Source: an uncultured Pseudobutyrivibrio sp.
GTDB taxonomy: Bacteria > Bacillota > Clostridia > Lachnospirales > Lachnospiraceae
Assembly (NCBI GenBank): GCA_900546435.1
Contig: URCQ01000003.1
Span: 62,001-126,000 of the forward strand
DNA length: 64,000 nucleotides
Direction: 5' to 3'
Shown: positions 1-8,446 of the stretch, in pieces
Layout: each line of letters opens with the position of its first letter
Numbering within the stretch: position 1 is the stretch's first letter
Program-made: the position numbers and the translations under genes
The notes under the pieces: model-generated
What the model was told of the DNA's origin: nothing
The model's input: only the letters and a program-made list of their open reading frames with translations
The model's database searches: none

Positions 1-1896
1 CCAAATCAGAGTGCATTGTATCGGCTTTGTGATGCATATGGAATCTATGTTATCGATGAGACGAACTTAGAGACACATGGTACATGGAATGCGCATCAGA
101 TGGGACTGGTGGATCGCGATTTTGTTGTTCCGGGAGACAGACCGGAATATCAGGAAATGATTTTAGACCGTGCAAAGAGTATGTTTGAGCGCGATAAAAA
201 TCATCCTTCTATTGTAATCTGGTCTTGTGGAAATGAATCTTTTGGTGGAAAGGATATTCTGGAGATGAGTAAGGCGTTTCACCGTTGGGATGATACGCGT
301 CTGGTTCATTATGAAGGTGTCTGGTGGGATCCACGTTATCCGGAAACAACGGACATGGTCAGTACCATGTATACACCTGCAGTAGACATTGAGGCATATT
401 TAAAGGAACATCGTGAAAAACCATATATTCTTTGTGAATATACACACGCTATGGGAAATTCCTGCGGAGCAATGCACAAATACACAGATCTTATGGAAAA
501 GGAGCCACTTTTCCAAGGTGGTTTTATCTGGGATTATATCGACCAATCGTTGACAAAAAAAGATCGTTATGGCGTGGAATTCCAAGCTTATGGCGGTGAC
601 TTTGGTGAGCGTCCGTGTGACTATAATTTTAGTGGAAATGGCATCTGCTATGGAAAAGACAGAGACCCATCACCAAAAATGCAGGAAGTAAAATATAATT
701 ATCAGCCAATTGCGATTGAGATCAAGCAGTGCATGGCAACGATCCATAATAAGAATTTGTTCACAAATACAAATGTCTATGATGCGGTTGTTACATTAGA
801 AAAAGAAGGAACACTGGTAGAACAGCAGATTTTAACCATTGATGTAGAGCCGTTGGAAAAGAAAAATGTTTTGTTGGAGATGGAAATACCAGATAATGGT
901 GAATATGTACTAACCTTATCTTTTGTATTGCGTGAAGATACGTTGTGGGCAAAACGTGGCCATGAAATCGCGTATGGACAGGAAGTTATCGGTAAAATGG
1001 AAGCGCGTGAGCCTTCGAAAAAACCGTATACCGTTACAAAGGGCTGGCATAATATCGGTGTCAAAGGTGAAGATTTTGAAGTGTTATTTTCTATATTGCA
1101 TGGGGGACTTGTATCCTATCGATATGGTGGAGTAGAAATGCTCAAGGCTATTCCAAAACCTAATTTCTGGCGTGCACTTACAGATAATGATGTGGCAAAT
1201 CTTCTACCGTTCCGCGCAGGCCAGTGGAAAGTTGCAAGTATGTTTTCAACCTTTAAATATAATCATGGACGGGCGGCGACAGATTGTGTTTTGGAAGAAG
1301 CAGAAGATCATATTACAGTAACCTACACATATCATTTGCCGGTAAGACCACAGATGGATTGTGAAGTGGCATACAGTGTTTATGGCGATGGAGAAGTCAA
1401 AGTAAAGATGACGATGGATCCTTCCGCAGAAGTAGGAGAATTGCCGGAGTATAGTATGTTGTTTATCATGGATGCAGATTATGATCATCTGAGTTGGTAT
1501 GGTCTTGGACCAGAGGAGACGTATGTAGATAAATGTCATGCAAAACTTGGACTTTATCATAATAAAGTGGCAGATAATATGGCAAAATATCTTGTTCCGC
1601 AGGAATGCGGCAATAAAACAGGTGTCCGTTATGCGAAGGTCACAGACGAACATGGCAGAGGTCTTTTGATTCAAGGAGATCAGTTGCACTTTTCTGCATT
1701 ACCTTATTCACCACACGAGTTGGATAATGCATTGCATATGACAGAACTTCCACCGGTACATTACACATTTATCCGTGTGGGATTAGAGCAAATGGGTGTT
1801 GCCGGAGATGATACGTGGGGTGCACTTACGCATCCGGAATATCTTATTGATAATAGCAAAAAGTTAACATTAACATTCTCTTTCCGTGGTATCTAA
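1..1896 (+). CDS. lacZ: Beta-galactosidase (GH2, LacZ), 5' end outside window
   Basis: Hydrolyses lactose and other beta-galactosides to galactose and glucose in the cytoplasm. The reading frame is open from base 1, so the N-terminal sugar-binding and Ig-like domains lie outside; 631 residues of an expected 1000 or so are visible. Seen near the left edge is CDAYGIYVIDETNLETHG, typical of the GH2 barrel. The acid/base Glu lies in WSCGNESFGG (about visible residue 79) and the nucleophile Glu in ILCEYTHAMGNS (about 146). The C-terminal Bgal_small_N-type domain ends with QMGVAGDDTWG. A strong hairpin terminator follows at once, so lacZ probably ends its own transcript. The next genes (GH42, galK) continue galactoside use. 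The family call is very safe; only the true start is unknown. Confidence 0.96.
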   Translation, partial: PNQSALYRLCDAYGIYVIDETNLETHGTWNAHQMGLVDRDFVVPGDRPEYQEMILDRAKSMFERDKNHPSIVIWSCGNESFGGKDILEMSKAFHRWDDTRLVHYEGVWWDPRYPETTDMVSTMYTPAVDIEAYLKEHREKPYILCEYTHAMGNSCGAMHKYTDLMEKEPLFQGGFIWDYIDQSLTKKDRYGVEFQAYGGDFGERPCDYNFSGNGICYGKDRDPSPKMQEVKYNYQPIAIEIKQCMATIHNKNLFTNTNVYDAVVTLEKEGTLVEQQILTIDVEPLEKKNVLLEMEIPDNGEYVLTLSFVLREDTLWAKRGHEIAYGQEVIGKMEAREPSKKPYTVTKGWHNIGVKGEDFEVLFSILHGGLVSYRYGGVEMLKAIPKPNFWRALTDNDVANLLPFRAGQWKVASMFSTFKYNHGRAATDCVLEEAEDHITVTYTYHLPVRPQMDCEVAYSVYGDGEVKVKMTMDPSAEVGELPEYSMLFIMDADYDHLSWYGLGPEETYVDKCHAKLGLYHNKVADNMAKYLVPQECGNKTGVRYAKVTDEHGRGLLIQGDQLHFSALPYSPHELDNALHMTELPPVHYTFIRVGLEQMGVAGDDTWGALTHPEYLIDNSKKLTLTFSFRGI

Positions 1897-1920
1897 GTTA
1901 TAATTAAGAAAGAGTCTTTC

Positions 1921-1962
1921 ACAAATGCTCTCATGAAAGATGAGGGCATTTGTTTTATCTGA
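1921..1962 (+). terminator. Rho-independent terminator after lacZ
   Basis: A 14-bp stem (1921-1934 with 1940-1953, one G-U pair) around a GAAAG loop is followed by a T-rich stretch. It separates lacZ from the GH42 gene, whose ribosome binding site lies 38 bases further on. Confidence 0.85.
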
Positions 1963-2003
1963 TTTTTAAGAACGCGGTTTGGGGAAAGCGAAAGGAGAGG
2001 CAA

Positions 2004-4016
2004 ATGGAGTTGGACAAAATCTTATATGGTGGAGATTACAATCCGGAGCAATGGCTGGATCGACCGGATATTTTAAAAGAAGATATTGCAATGATGAAAG
2101 ATGCACACATCAATACGGTGACTCTGGGGGTTTTTTCGTGGTCTACGTTAGAACCAGAGGAAGGAAAATACAACTTTGGCTGGTTGGATGAGATTATGGA
2201 TCAGTTGGAAGAGGCGGGGATTTCGGTCATTCTTGCGACACCATCTGGGGCAAGACCAAAGTGGCTGGCAGATCGATATCCAGAAGTGCTTCGTGTAAAT
2301 GAAAGGCGTGAGAGAGCATTGTATGGATATCGCCACAATCATTGCTATACATCCCCGGTTTATCGTGAAAAAGTACGTGCGATAGATCAGGAACTGGCAA
2401 AACGTTATGGAAAACGTTCGCAAGTGATTTTGTGGCATATTTCGAATGAATTTGGTGGAGAATGTCATTGTCCGCTTTGCCAGGAAGCATTTCGTAATTG
2501 GGTAAAAAAGAAATACAAGACAATTGATGCGTTAAATCAGGCATGGTGTACAACATTTTGGAGTCATACCTACCAGTCTTTTGATCAGGTGGAGAGCCCG
2601 TCTACTTTGGGAGAGACTTTTTTACATGGACTGAATCTCGATTGGAAACGTTTTGTCAGTGAACAGACGGGAGATTTTATTGCAGAGGAAATCCGTGCTA
2701 TTCGCGAAACAGGCTCGGAAATACCGACGACGATCAATATGATGTACAATTATGGGGGATTGAATTATCATGAGCTTGCTAAATTCGTAGACATTGTATC
2801 CTGGGATACGTATCCGACCTGGCATAGACAGTCAGACAGCGTAACAGCGATGGATAATGGATTTTGGCATGATTTTATGCGTTCCTTAAAAAATGTGCCA
2901 TATCTGGTTATGGAATCCTGCCCATCCAGTACAAATTGGCAGGCAGTCAGCAAATTAAAACGCCCAGGCATGTTAGATGCACAATCTATGCAGGGAATTG
3001 CACATGGGTCTGACAGTGTATTGTATTTCCAAATCCGCCAGAGCAGAGGTGCATCGGAAAAATTTCATGGAGCTGTGATTGACCATTATGGTGGCAGAGA
3101 TACGCGGGTATATCGTGAGGTGACAAAAGTTGGTGAAGAGCTGGAGGCGCTTCGCGAGATGGTAGGAAGTACGGTGAAATCAGAAGTTGCTGTTATTTAT
3201 GATATCGAGAATCGTTGGGCGATGGAAGATGCACAAGGACCGAGAAATATTGGTTTACATTATAAAGAAACGGTTCAAAAATCGTATTGTGCATTTCGTA
3301 AGCTGGGATTGAATGTAGATGTCATCAATATGGACCATGAATTTAAGGGATATAAGATTTTAGCAGCGCCGATGACATATATGTACCGCGATGGATTTGC
3401 GGAAAGAGTTCGGAATTTCGTAGCACAAGGAGGCATTTTTATCACAACATATCATTCTGGTATCGTGGATGAAAATGATCGTTGTTATCTGGGGGCGACA
3501 CCAGCAGGACTTACCGATCTGTTAGGTCTGCGTCAGACAGAAATAGATGGTTTGTATGATGGAGAAAGCAATCAGTTAGTTCCGGAGGATCGAAGTATTT
3601 TTGCAACACAAATTTCATATGAAAGTAGAAATTTATGTCAGCTGATTGATGCGACAAGTGCGAGGGTGCTGATGACATATGGTACTGATTTTTACCAGGG
3701 ACAGCCGGCTGTGACTTTCCAGCCTTATGGTATGGGCTATGGATATTATATAGGTGCAGATGTGGAACAAAGCTGTTATGATGATTTGTACAAACGAATT
3801 GTTGCTTTATCCAGAGTGAAAGTGCCGATTTCCTATATTCCGGAAGGGGTAGAAGTTACAACACGCAGCAAAGATGGCTATGACTATGTGATTTTGCAGA
3901 ATTATTCAGCGATGAACCAGCATGTGGAATTGGGTGAAGGAGAGTTGCTTTTGGGCAGTAGGAGTGGTAAAATTTCCACTTACGAGACGATTATTTTACG
4001 GAGGAAGAAAAAGTGA
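2004..4016 (+). CDS. Beta-galactosidase, glycoside hydrolase family 42
   Basis: A 670-residue GH42 enzyme that cleaves beta-galactosides, often plant galactan or galacto-oligosaccharides, inside the cell. The N-terminal barrel opens with LYGGDYNPEQW. The acid/base Glu149 is in WHISNEFGG and the nucleophile Glu304 in VMESCPSSTNWQ. Cys114, Cys154, Cys156 and Cys159 match the zinc cluster of the family. The middle (about 390-600) fits the trimerisation domain and the end is a small beta domain. The ATG at 2004 is chosen because AAAGGAGAGG (1991-2000) sits just before it; a longer upstream reading frame overlaps the lacZ terminator. It overlaps the next gene by 4 bases, so they are co-transcribed. 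There is no signal peptide, so substrates must be imported first. Confidence 0.95.
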   Translation: MELDKILYGGDYNPEQWLDRPDILKEDIAMMKDAHINTVTLGVFSWSTLEPEEGKYNFGWLDEIMDQLEEAGISVILATPSGARPKWLADRYPEVLRVNERRERALYGYRHNHCYTSPVYREKVRAIDQELAKRYGKRSQVILWHISNEFGGECHCPLCQEAFRNWVKKKYKTIDALNQAWCTTFWSHTYQSFDQVESPSTLGETFLHGLNLDWKRFVSEQTGDFIAEEIRAIRETGSEIPTTINMMYNYGGLNYHELAKFVDIVSWDTYPTWHRQSDSVTAMDNGFWHDFMRSLKNVPYLVMESCPSSTNWQAVSKLKRPGMLDAQSMQGIAHGSDSVLYFQIRQSRGASEKFHGAVIDHYGGRDTRVYREVTKVGEELEALREMVGSTVKSEVAVIYDIENRWAMEDAQGPRNIGLHYKETVQKSYCAFRKLGLNVDVINMDHEFKGYKILAAPMTYMYRDGFAERVRNFVAQGGIFITTYHSGIVDENDRCYLGATPAGLTDLLGLRQTEIDGLYDGESNQLVPEDRSIFATQISYESRNLCQLIDATSARVLMTYGTDFYQGQPAVTFQPYGMGYGYYIGADVEQSCYDDLYKRIVALSRVKVPISYIPEGVEVTTRSKDGYDYVILQNYSAMNQHVELGEGELLLGSRSGKISTYETIILRRKKK

Positions 4017-4531
4017 TTTATCAGGATGTATATATTGAAAAATCCGTACATAGAAAGGCACCGGCGATTACAAAAATATACAACGTGATTATGATAGGAA
4101 TTACACTATTTGTGGCATTTAATTTTGTCTTTGTTGACTATAAAGTATTTGGGATACCGCTGATTGCCATGATCGTAGCCAGTTATTTTGTCATACAGAA
4201 TACAAAGGTGGATTTTGACTATACATATACGAATGGTGAATTAGAAATTACGAAAATCAAGCGTAAAACAAAGCGACAGGAGCTGATTTCCTGTGAAATG
4301 AAAGATATTGTTGTAGTGGCACCTTCGAAAACGGAGCCAGTACAGCCGTATATTGGACGTCATATGAAAACATATGATTGTCTTTCCCATGATCCACAAG
4401 TTTCATATTATACAATGATTATACGTGATCCTGAGATGGGAAATGAGATGAAGATCTTATTTGAGCCGGGCGAGGATTTGCTGGAAGCGATGCGGCGAAT
4501 TTCTCCGGATAAGATACATGTATTATCTTGA
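4013..4531 (+). CDS. Small membrane protein, DUF6106-like
   Basis: 172 residues starting at GTG, which overlaps the stop of the GH42 gene; GGAGGAAG lies just upstream. Two hydrophobic helices (about residues 24-42 and 45-62) follow a short N-terminus. The rest is a soluble beta-rich domain with a basic stretch, KRKTKRQE, that resembles the membrane-anchored PH-like domains of DUF6106. I recognise the family from Lachnospiraceae genomes, but no function is known to me. Tight coupling to the galactosidase and galactokinase genes may simply reflect operon position. It is probably an inner-membrane protein with the large domain facing the cytoplasm. Confidence 0.75.
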   Translation: MIYQDVYIEKSVHRKAPAITKIYNVIMIGITLFVAFNFVFVDYKVFGIPLIAMIVASYFVIQNTKVDFDYTYTNGELEITKIKRKTKRQELISCEMKDIVVVAPSKTEPVQPYIGRHMKTYDCLSHDPQVSYYTMIIRDPEMGNEMKILFEPGEDLLEAMRRISPDKIHVLS

Positions 4532-4581
4532 AGCAAGAGGTAAATCTGCGAGATAAGAGAAGAATAAAGGAGGATAAGAAT

Positions 4582-5754
4582 ATGGATGCAACAAATTTGC
4601 GAGAAAAATTTGTGGAAATCTACGGAGATGGCGGAGACATCCGCGAATATTTTGCACCGGGACGTGTGAATCTGATCGGAGAACATACGGATTATAATGG
4701 AGGTCATGTGTTCCCATGTGCACTCACAATAGGAACATATGGTGTGGCCCGTAAGAGAGAGGATGATAAGATACATTTTATTTCTGCAAACCTGGCTGAT
4801 TGTGATGTGGTTGAGGTTTCACTGGATGATCTTAGTTATAAGAAAAATTATAATTGGGCAAATTATCCACTCGGCGTTGTATGGGCATTTGATGGAAAGG
4901 GAAAGAAGATTACACAGGGCTTTGATATGGCAATCTGGGGTAATATACCAAATGGTTCCGGGCTTTCTTCTTCTGCATCCTTAGAAGTGCTTACTGGAAC
5001 GATCTTGCGTGATTTATATGGTTTTGATGATCTTTCGATGACGGATCTTGCTCTGATTGGTCAGTATTCAGAGAATAATTTCAACGGGTGTAATTGCGGG
5101 ATTATGGATCAGTTTGCAGTTGCTATGGGAAAAAAGGATTGTGCCATCTTTTTGGATACGAGTGATTTGTCTTATGAATATGCGAAAATTGCGCTTTCAG
5201 ATGCAAAGATTGTAATTACAAACAGTAAAGTAAAGCATAGCCTGGTAGATGGTCAGTATAACAAGCGTCGTGAGGAATGTGCAAAGGCATTGGAACAATT
5301 GCAGACGGTTGTTTCGATCAACAGCCTTGGTGAGCTGGATAATGAAGGCTTTGAGAAATACAAAGATGTTATTACAGATGAAGAATGCCAAAAGCGCGCA
5401 CGTCATGCTGTTGCAGAGAACCAGCGTACGATTGAAGCAGTTGCTGCATTGAAGCAGAATGATGTGGAGAAATTCGGTGCATTGATGAATGCGTCACACG
5501 TATCTCTCCGTGATGATTACAAGGTTTCTTGTGAAGAAATCGATGTTTTGGTAGATCTTGCATGGAAAGTAGATGGTGTTATTGGATCCCGCATTACCGG
5601 TGGTGGTTTTGGTGGATGTACTGTCAGCATTGTAAAAAATGATGCAATTGCAGATTTCATGGAAAAGGTTGGCGCAGGATATAAAGAGAAGACCGGCATA
5701 GAAGCGGAATTTTATGTAGTAGATATTGGAGACGGTGCAAGAAGAACCGTTTAG
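4582..5754 (+). CDS. galK: Galactokinase
   Basis: Phosphorylates alpha-D-galactose with ATP to galactose-1-phosphate, the first step of the Leloir pathway. It would act on galactose freed by the two beta-galactosidases upstream. The 390-residue GHMP kinase carries the galactokinase signature GRVNLIGEHTDYNGG near residue 27, the ATP loop PNGSGLSSSAS near residue 115, and the C-terminal GGGFGGC motif. ATG 4582 is preferred over in-frame upstream codons because AAAGGAGGATAAG precedes it at proper spacing. Length and motifs are normal for the family. galT and galE are not in the window. A bidirectional terminator follows. Confidence 0.97.
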   Translation: MDATNLREKFVEIYGDGGDIREYFAPGRVNLIGEHTDYNGGHVFPCALTIGTYGVARKREDDKIHFISANLADCDVVEVSLDDLSYKKNYNWANYPLGVVWAFDGKGKKITQGFDMAIWGNIPNGSGLSSSASLEVLTGTILRDLYGFDDLSMTDLALIGQYSENNFNGCNCGIMDQFAVAMGKKDCAIFLDTSDLSYEYAKIALSDAKIVITNSKVKHSLVDGQYNKRREECAKALEQLQTVVSINSLGELDNEGFEKYKDVITDEECQKRARHAVAENQRTIEAVAALKQNDVEKFGALMNASHVSLRDDYKVSCEEIDVLVDLAWKVDGVIGSRITGGGFGGCTVSIVKNDAIADFMEKVGAGYKEKTGIEAEFYVVDIGDGARRTV

Positions 5755-5760
5755 ATATGA

Positions 5761-5803
5761 AAAAAAGATCCGACAGATGTAAAGCATCTGCCGGATTTTT
5801 TAA
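5761..5803. terminator. Bidirectional terminator between galK and the CdaR-like gene
   Basis: A 12-bp stem (5768-5779 with 5785-5796) has a TAAAG loop, an A-run on the left and a T-run on the right. It can therefore stop galK transcripts on the plus strand and the convergent regulator gene on the minus strand. Confidence 0.85.
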
Positions 5804-6705
5804 ATGTTATTTTCCTGGTATGTCAGATATGTGGAGATCATAAGCGCAATTTTACATACGATGGCATCGTCGAATTGACGGATATCAAGCCCCGTTAATT
5901 GTTCGATTTTATCTAGACGATAGATAAGTGTATTGCGGTGCAAATAAAGTTTTCGTGCACATTCGGCGATGCTTAGACCACTGTCAAGAAATGTGTGGAT
6001 GGTATGCAATGTTTCCTCATCAATATCAGATAAATGCAGGCCTTGGAAATGATTCTGTAAGTACTCTTCACATATTTCGGTTGGCAAATGATATATGAGT
6101 TTGCCAAGGCCGAGGTTTTGTGTCCAGTGAATGTGCTCGGTATCGGAAAAAATGTTACCAATTTCCATAGCTGTAGATATCTGTAAAAAAATACAAGGCA
6201 GCTGTTGATAAGAAGTTGCGACACGGTCGTAGGCAAAACGCAGAGGAATCATGGCTTCTGCCTCCAGTGTTCCCTGCATATCAAAAAGCATTTGTTGTAA
6301 GCTTTCGGATGATGGCTGCATCGGCAGTTGGCGAATCAATGCTACATGAAAATCATCGGTCTGAATGAGTGTATCTGCGCCGGAAGAAAAGAACTGCGCA
6401 AAAACAGATTGCTCCATGGAAGAAATCGGCTGTCTGGTTTCTAGAAGGACTGGAAAGAGATATCCGTTTTCTTCCAGATGAAAACGATGGATTCCTTCGT
6501 GAATTTCCTGTTCGCTTAAAAGCCCTAGCAAAAGACCACGGAGAAAACCCTCTTTTGAAGTGCTGTTATGACCGGCTCGTAACATATTTTTTAATGTGAC
6601 AAGCATTTCTTCTTCGTCAATCTGACTGTCGGTGATGGAAAAAAGAATGCCTGTCTGGTTTTGTATCTGTTCTAATAATTCTTCTATTTGTTCTTGTATC
6701 GTCAT
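5800..6705 (-). CDS. CdaR/PucR-type transcriptional regulator
   Basis: 301 residues. The C-terminal 60 residues form a PucR-type helix-turn-helix with the hallmark LYLHRNTLIYRLDKIEQLTG, used by CdaR (sugar diacid regulator) and PucR families. The upstream part (about 1-220) has no clear GAF or sugar-diacid domain and may be a divergent sensing region. The start at 6705 is chosen because AAGGAG precedes it; a longer reading frame to 6732 lacks a good site. The gene faces away from the HPr-like/ABC ATPase pair and converges on galK, so it may control carbohydrate uptake genes, but this is inference from position. No partner signal can be read from the sequence. Confidence 0.85.
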   Translation of the reverse strand: MTIQEQIEELLEQIQNQTGILFSITDSQIDEEEMLVTLKNMLRAGHNSTSKEGFLRGLLLGLLSEQEIHEGIHRFHLEENGYLFPVLLETRQPISSMEQSVFAQFFSSGADTLIQTDDFHVALIRQLPMQPSSESLQQMLFDMQGTLEAEAMIPLRFAYDRVATSYQQLPCIFLQISTAMEIGNIFSDTEHIHWTQNLGLGKLIYHLPTEICEEYLQNHFQGLHLSDIDEETLHTIHTFLDSGLSIAECARKLYLHRNTLIYRLDKIEQLTGLDIRQFDDAIVCKIALMISTYLTYQENNI

Positions 6706-6743
6706 GCTATTCTCCTTGTTTGAAAGACACAAATCATACCGTT

Positions 6744-6773
6744 ATTTTAACGTTTTCGCGAGGGGTTCGTCAA
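6744..6773 (-). promoter_or_regulatory. Predicted sigma-A promoter of the CdaR-like gene
   Basis: On the minus strand TTGACG (6773-6768) and TAAAAT (6749-6744) are 18 bases apart, about 40 bases upstream of the start codon. Confidence 0.5.
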
Positions 6774-6821
6774 CAGAGTTAAAATGACGAACATCCGCTG
6801 GTTATTTTGGTTAGTTTAACG

Positions 6822-6850
6822 ATGACAGTAAAATAAGATTTTTCTATAAT
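6822..6850 (+). promoter_or_regulatory. Predicted sigma-A promoter of the HPr-like/ABC ATPase genes
   Basis: ATGACA (6822-6827) and a perfect TATAAT (6845-6850) are exactly 17 bases apart, 55 bases upstream of the HPr-like start codon. It is back-to-back with the predicted regulator promoter, so both could be controlled together. Confidence 0.65.
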
Positions 6851-6905
6851 AAAAACATGAATTGGCATATCGTACTTATACCAATCAGAAAGAGAGGAAA
6901 TTCGT

Positions 6906-7142
6906 ATGACTTCAGTTACAGTTAATATCAATTCTATTGATAAGGTAAAACGTTTTGTCAATGCAATCACATCATTTGATAATGATTTTGATTTGATTTG
7001 TGATCGTTATGTCATTGATGCGAAGTCCATCATGGGTATTTTCAGTTTGGATTTATCAAAGAATCTGACACTGAATATCCAGAAAGAGGATAATGTGGAT
7101 GCTGTATTGGCAGCAATTGATGAATTTATCGTTAAAGAATAA
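6906..7142 (+). CDS. HPr-like protein lacking the catalytic His (Crh-like)
   Basis: 78 residues matching the size and fold pattern of HPr. The segment DAKSIMGIFSLDL aligns with the region around regulatory Ser46 of HPr (Ser in KSIMG). The region that should hold the phosphorylatable His15 reads NSIDKVKR, with Asp where GIHARP has His. It therefore should not carry phosphate from PTS enzyme I, but could be a target of HPr kinase, like Bacillus Crh, which also lacks His15. It sits 33 bases upstream of an MsmX-type ATPase and behind a good promoter. Related His-less HPr-like proteins may be common in this lineage. The homology call is fairly sure; the regulatory role is inferred. Confidence 0.8.
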   Translation: MTSVTVNINSIDKVKRFVNAITSFDNDFDLICDRYVIDAKSIMGIFSLDLSKNLTLNIQKEDNVDAVLAAIDEFIVKE

Positions 7143-7175
7143 CAAAGGATTTATGTAGCAAGAGAGGATTTTATT

Positions 7176-8288
7176 ATGGCAAGTATTTCATTAAAGAACA
7201 TTAACAAAGTATATCCAAATGGTTTTCACGCAGTGAAAGATTTTAACCTTGATATTGAGGACAAAGAATTTATTATCTTTGTAGGACCATCTGGATGTGG
7301 TAAGTCTACTACCCTTCGTATGATAGCCGGACTTGAGGATATTTCAAGTGGAGACCTTTTAATTGATGGTAAGCGCATGAATGATGTAGAACCGAAAGAT
7401 CGTGATATCGCAATGGTATTCCAGAACTATGCGTTATATCCACATATGACAGTATACGACAATATGGCATTTGGATTGAAGCTTCGTAAGCTGCCAAAGG
7501 CTGAGATTGATAAAAAAGTTCGCGAAGCAGCAAAGATTTTGGACTTGGAAGGTCTTTTGGATCGTAAGCCAAAGGCTCTTTCCGGTGGACAGCGTCAGCG
7601 TGTTGCCATGGGTCGTGCAATCGTTCGTAAGCCTAAGGTATTCCTTATGGATGAGCCACTTTCTAACCTGGATGCAAAATTACGTGTGCAGATGAGAATT
7701 GAAATTTCTAAGTTGCATAAAGACTTAGGTGCAACCATCATTTATGTAACACATGATCAGACAGAGGCTATGACACTTGGTACAAGAATTGTCGTTATGA
7801 AGGATGGTGTTGTTCAGCAGATTGATACACCTCATAACTTATACAATAAGCCACAGAATCTCTTTGTTGCCGGCTTCATCGGATCTCCTCAGATGAACTT
7901 TATGGATGCAAAGATTTCTGTAGATGGAGAGAATGTAACAGCACAGGTTGGTGAGTCTAAGATTGCTGTTCCAGCTACGAAAGCAAAAGCTTTGATCGAT
8001 GGCGGATATGATGGAAAGACCGTTGTTCTTGGTATTCGTCCGGAAGACATTCATGATTCACAGATGTTTATCGAAACATCACCAAATAGTGTGATTGAAG
8101 CACATATTCGTGTGTATGAATTGCTTGGTGCAGAAGTGTTCTTATATTTCGATTACGCAGGATCACAGGTAACAGCACGTGTAGATCCAAGAACAAATGC
8201 AAAACAGGGCGATCATATCAAGTTTGCGCTTGATATGGAGCATGCACATTTCTTTGATAAAGATACAGAATTGGTTATTACTAATTAA
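7176..8288 (+). CDS. ugpC: Sugar ABC transporter ATPase, MsmX/MsmK/UgpC type
   Basis: 370-residue ATP-binding subunit for CUT1 carbohydrate importers. Seen are Walker A GPSGCGKST (about 38-46), the Q-loop FQNYALYPHM, signature LSGGQRQR (about 135), Walker B VFLMDEPLSNLDA and the switch His in YVTHDQTEA. A C-terminal TOBE/regulatory domain (about 240-370) includes GIRPEDIH. No permease or binding protein gene is adjacent, so it is probably a shared 'multitask' ATPase like Bacillus MsmX that serves several importers. It is co-directional with the HPr-like gene and probably in one transcript. A hairpin follows the stop. The symbol follows common annotation practice; true substrates are unknown. 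Confidence 0.93.
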   Translation: MASISLKNINKVYPNGFHAVKDFNLDIEDKEFIIFVGPSGCGKSTTLRMIAGLEDISSGDLLIDGKRMNDVEPKDRDIAMVFQNYALYPHMTVYDNMAFGLKLRKLPKAEIDKKVREAAKILDLEGLLDRKPKALSGGQRQRVAMGRAIVRKPKVFLMDEPLSNLDAKLRVQMRIEISKLHKDLGATIIYVTHDQTEAMTLGTRIVVMKDGVVQQIDTPHNLYNKPQNLFVAGFIGSPQMNFMDAKISVDGENVTAQVGESKIAVPATKAKALIDGGYDGKTVVLGIRPEDIHDSQMFIETSPNSVIEAHIRVYELLGAEVFLYFDYAGSQVTARVDPRTNAKQGDHIKFALDMEHAHFFDKDTELVITN

Positions 8289-8323
8289 TCTTTTTCTTAT
8301 ATATCTTCCTATCTTATACGATG

Positions 8324-8352
8324 ATACCCTCGGAATACTCCGGGGGTATTAT
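8324..8352 (+). terminator. Probable terminator after the ABC ATPase gene
   Basis: An 11-bp stem (8324-8334 with 8339-8349, one G-U pair) has an ATAC loop. The following tract (TATTG) is only weakly T-rich, so termination may be partial. Confidence 0.6.
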
Positions 8353-8385
8353 TGCGTTACCCTCTATCCATATATAGAAAAAATG

Positions 8386-8394
8386 TGTTATACT
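8386..8394 (+). promoter_or_regulatory. Predicted extended -10 promoter of gdpP-rplI-dnaB
   Basis: TGT followed by TATACT (8389-8394) forms an extended -10 element 52 bases upstream of gdpP. No good -35 hexamer is visible. Confidence 0.45.
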
Positions 8395-8446
8395 ATAGAA
8401 CAAAGCATCAATTTGTTGATAGCAGATACGGTTAAGGGAGAATAAT

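Noticed and set aside
6706..6905. Riboswitch or attenuator in the 200-base divergent intergenic region
   Set aside because: Only two promoter-like elements were seen; no conserved aptamer pattern or terminator hairpin.
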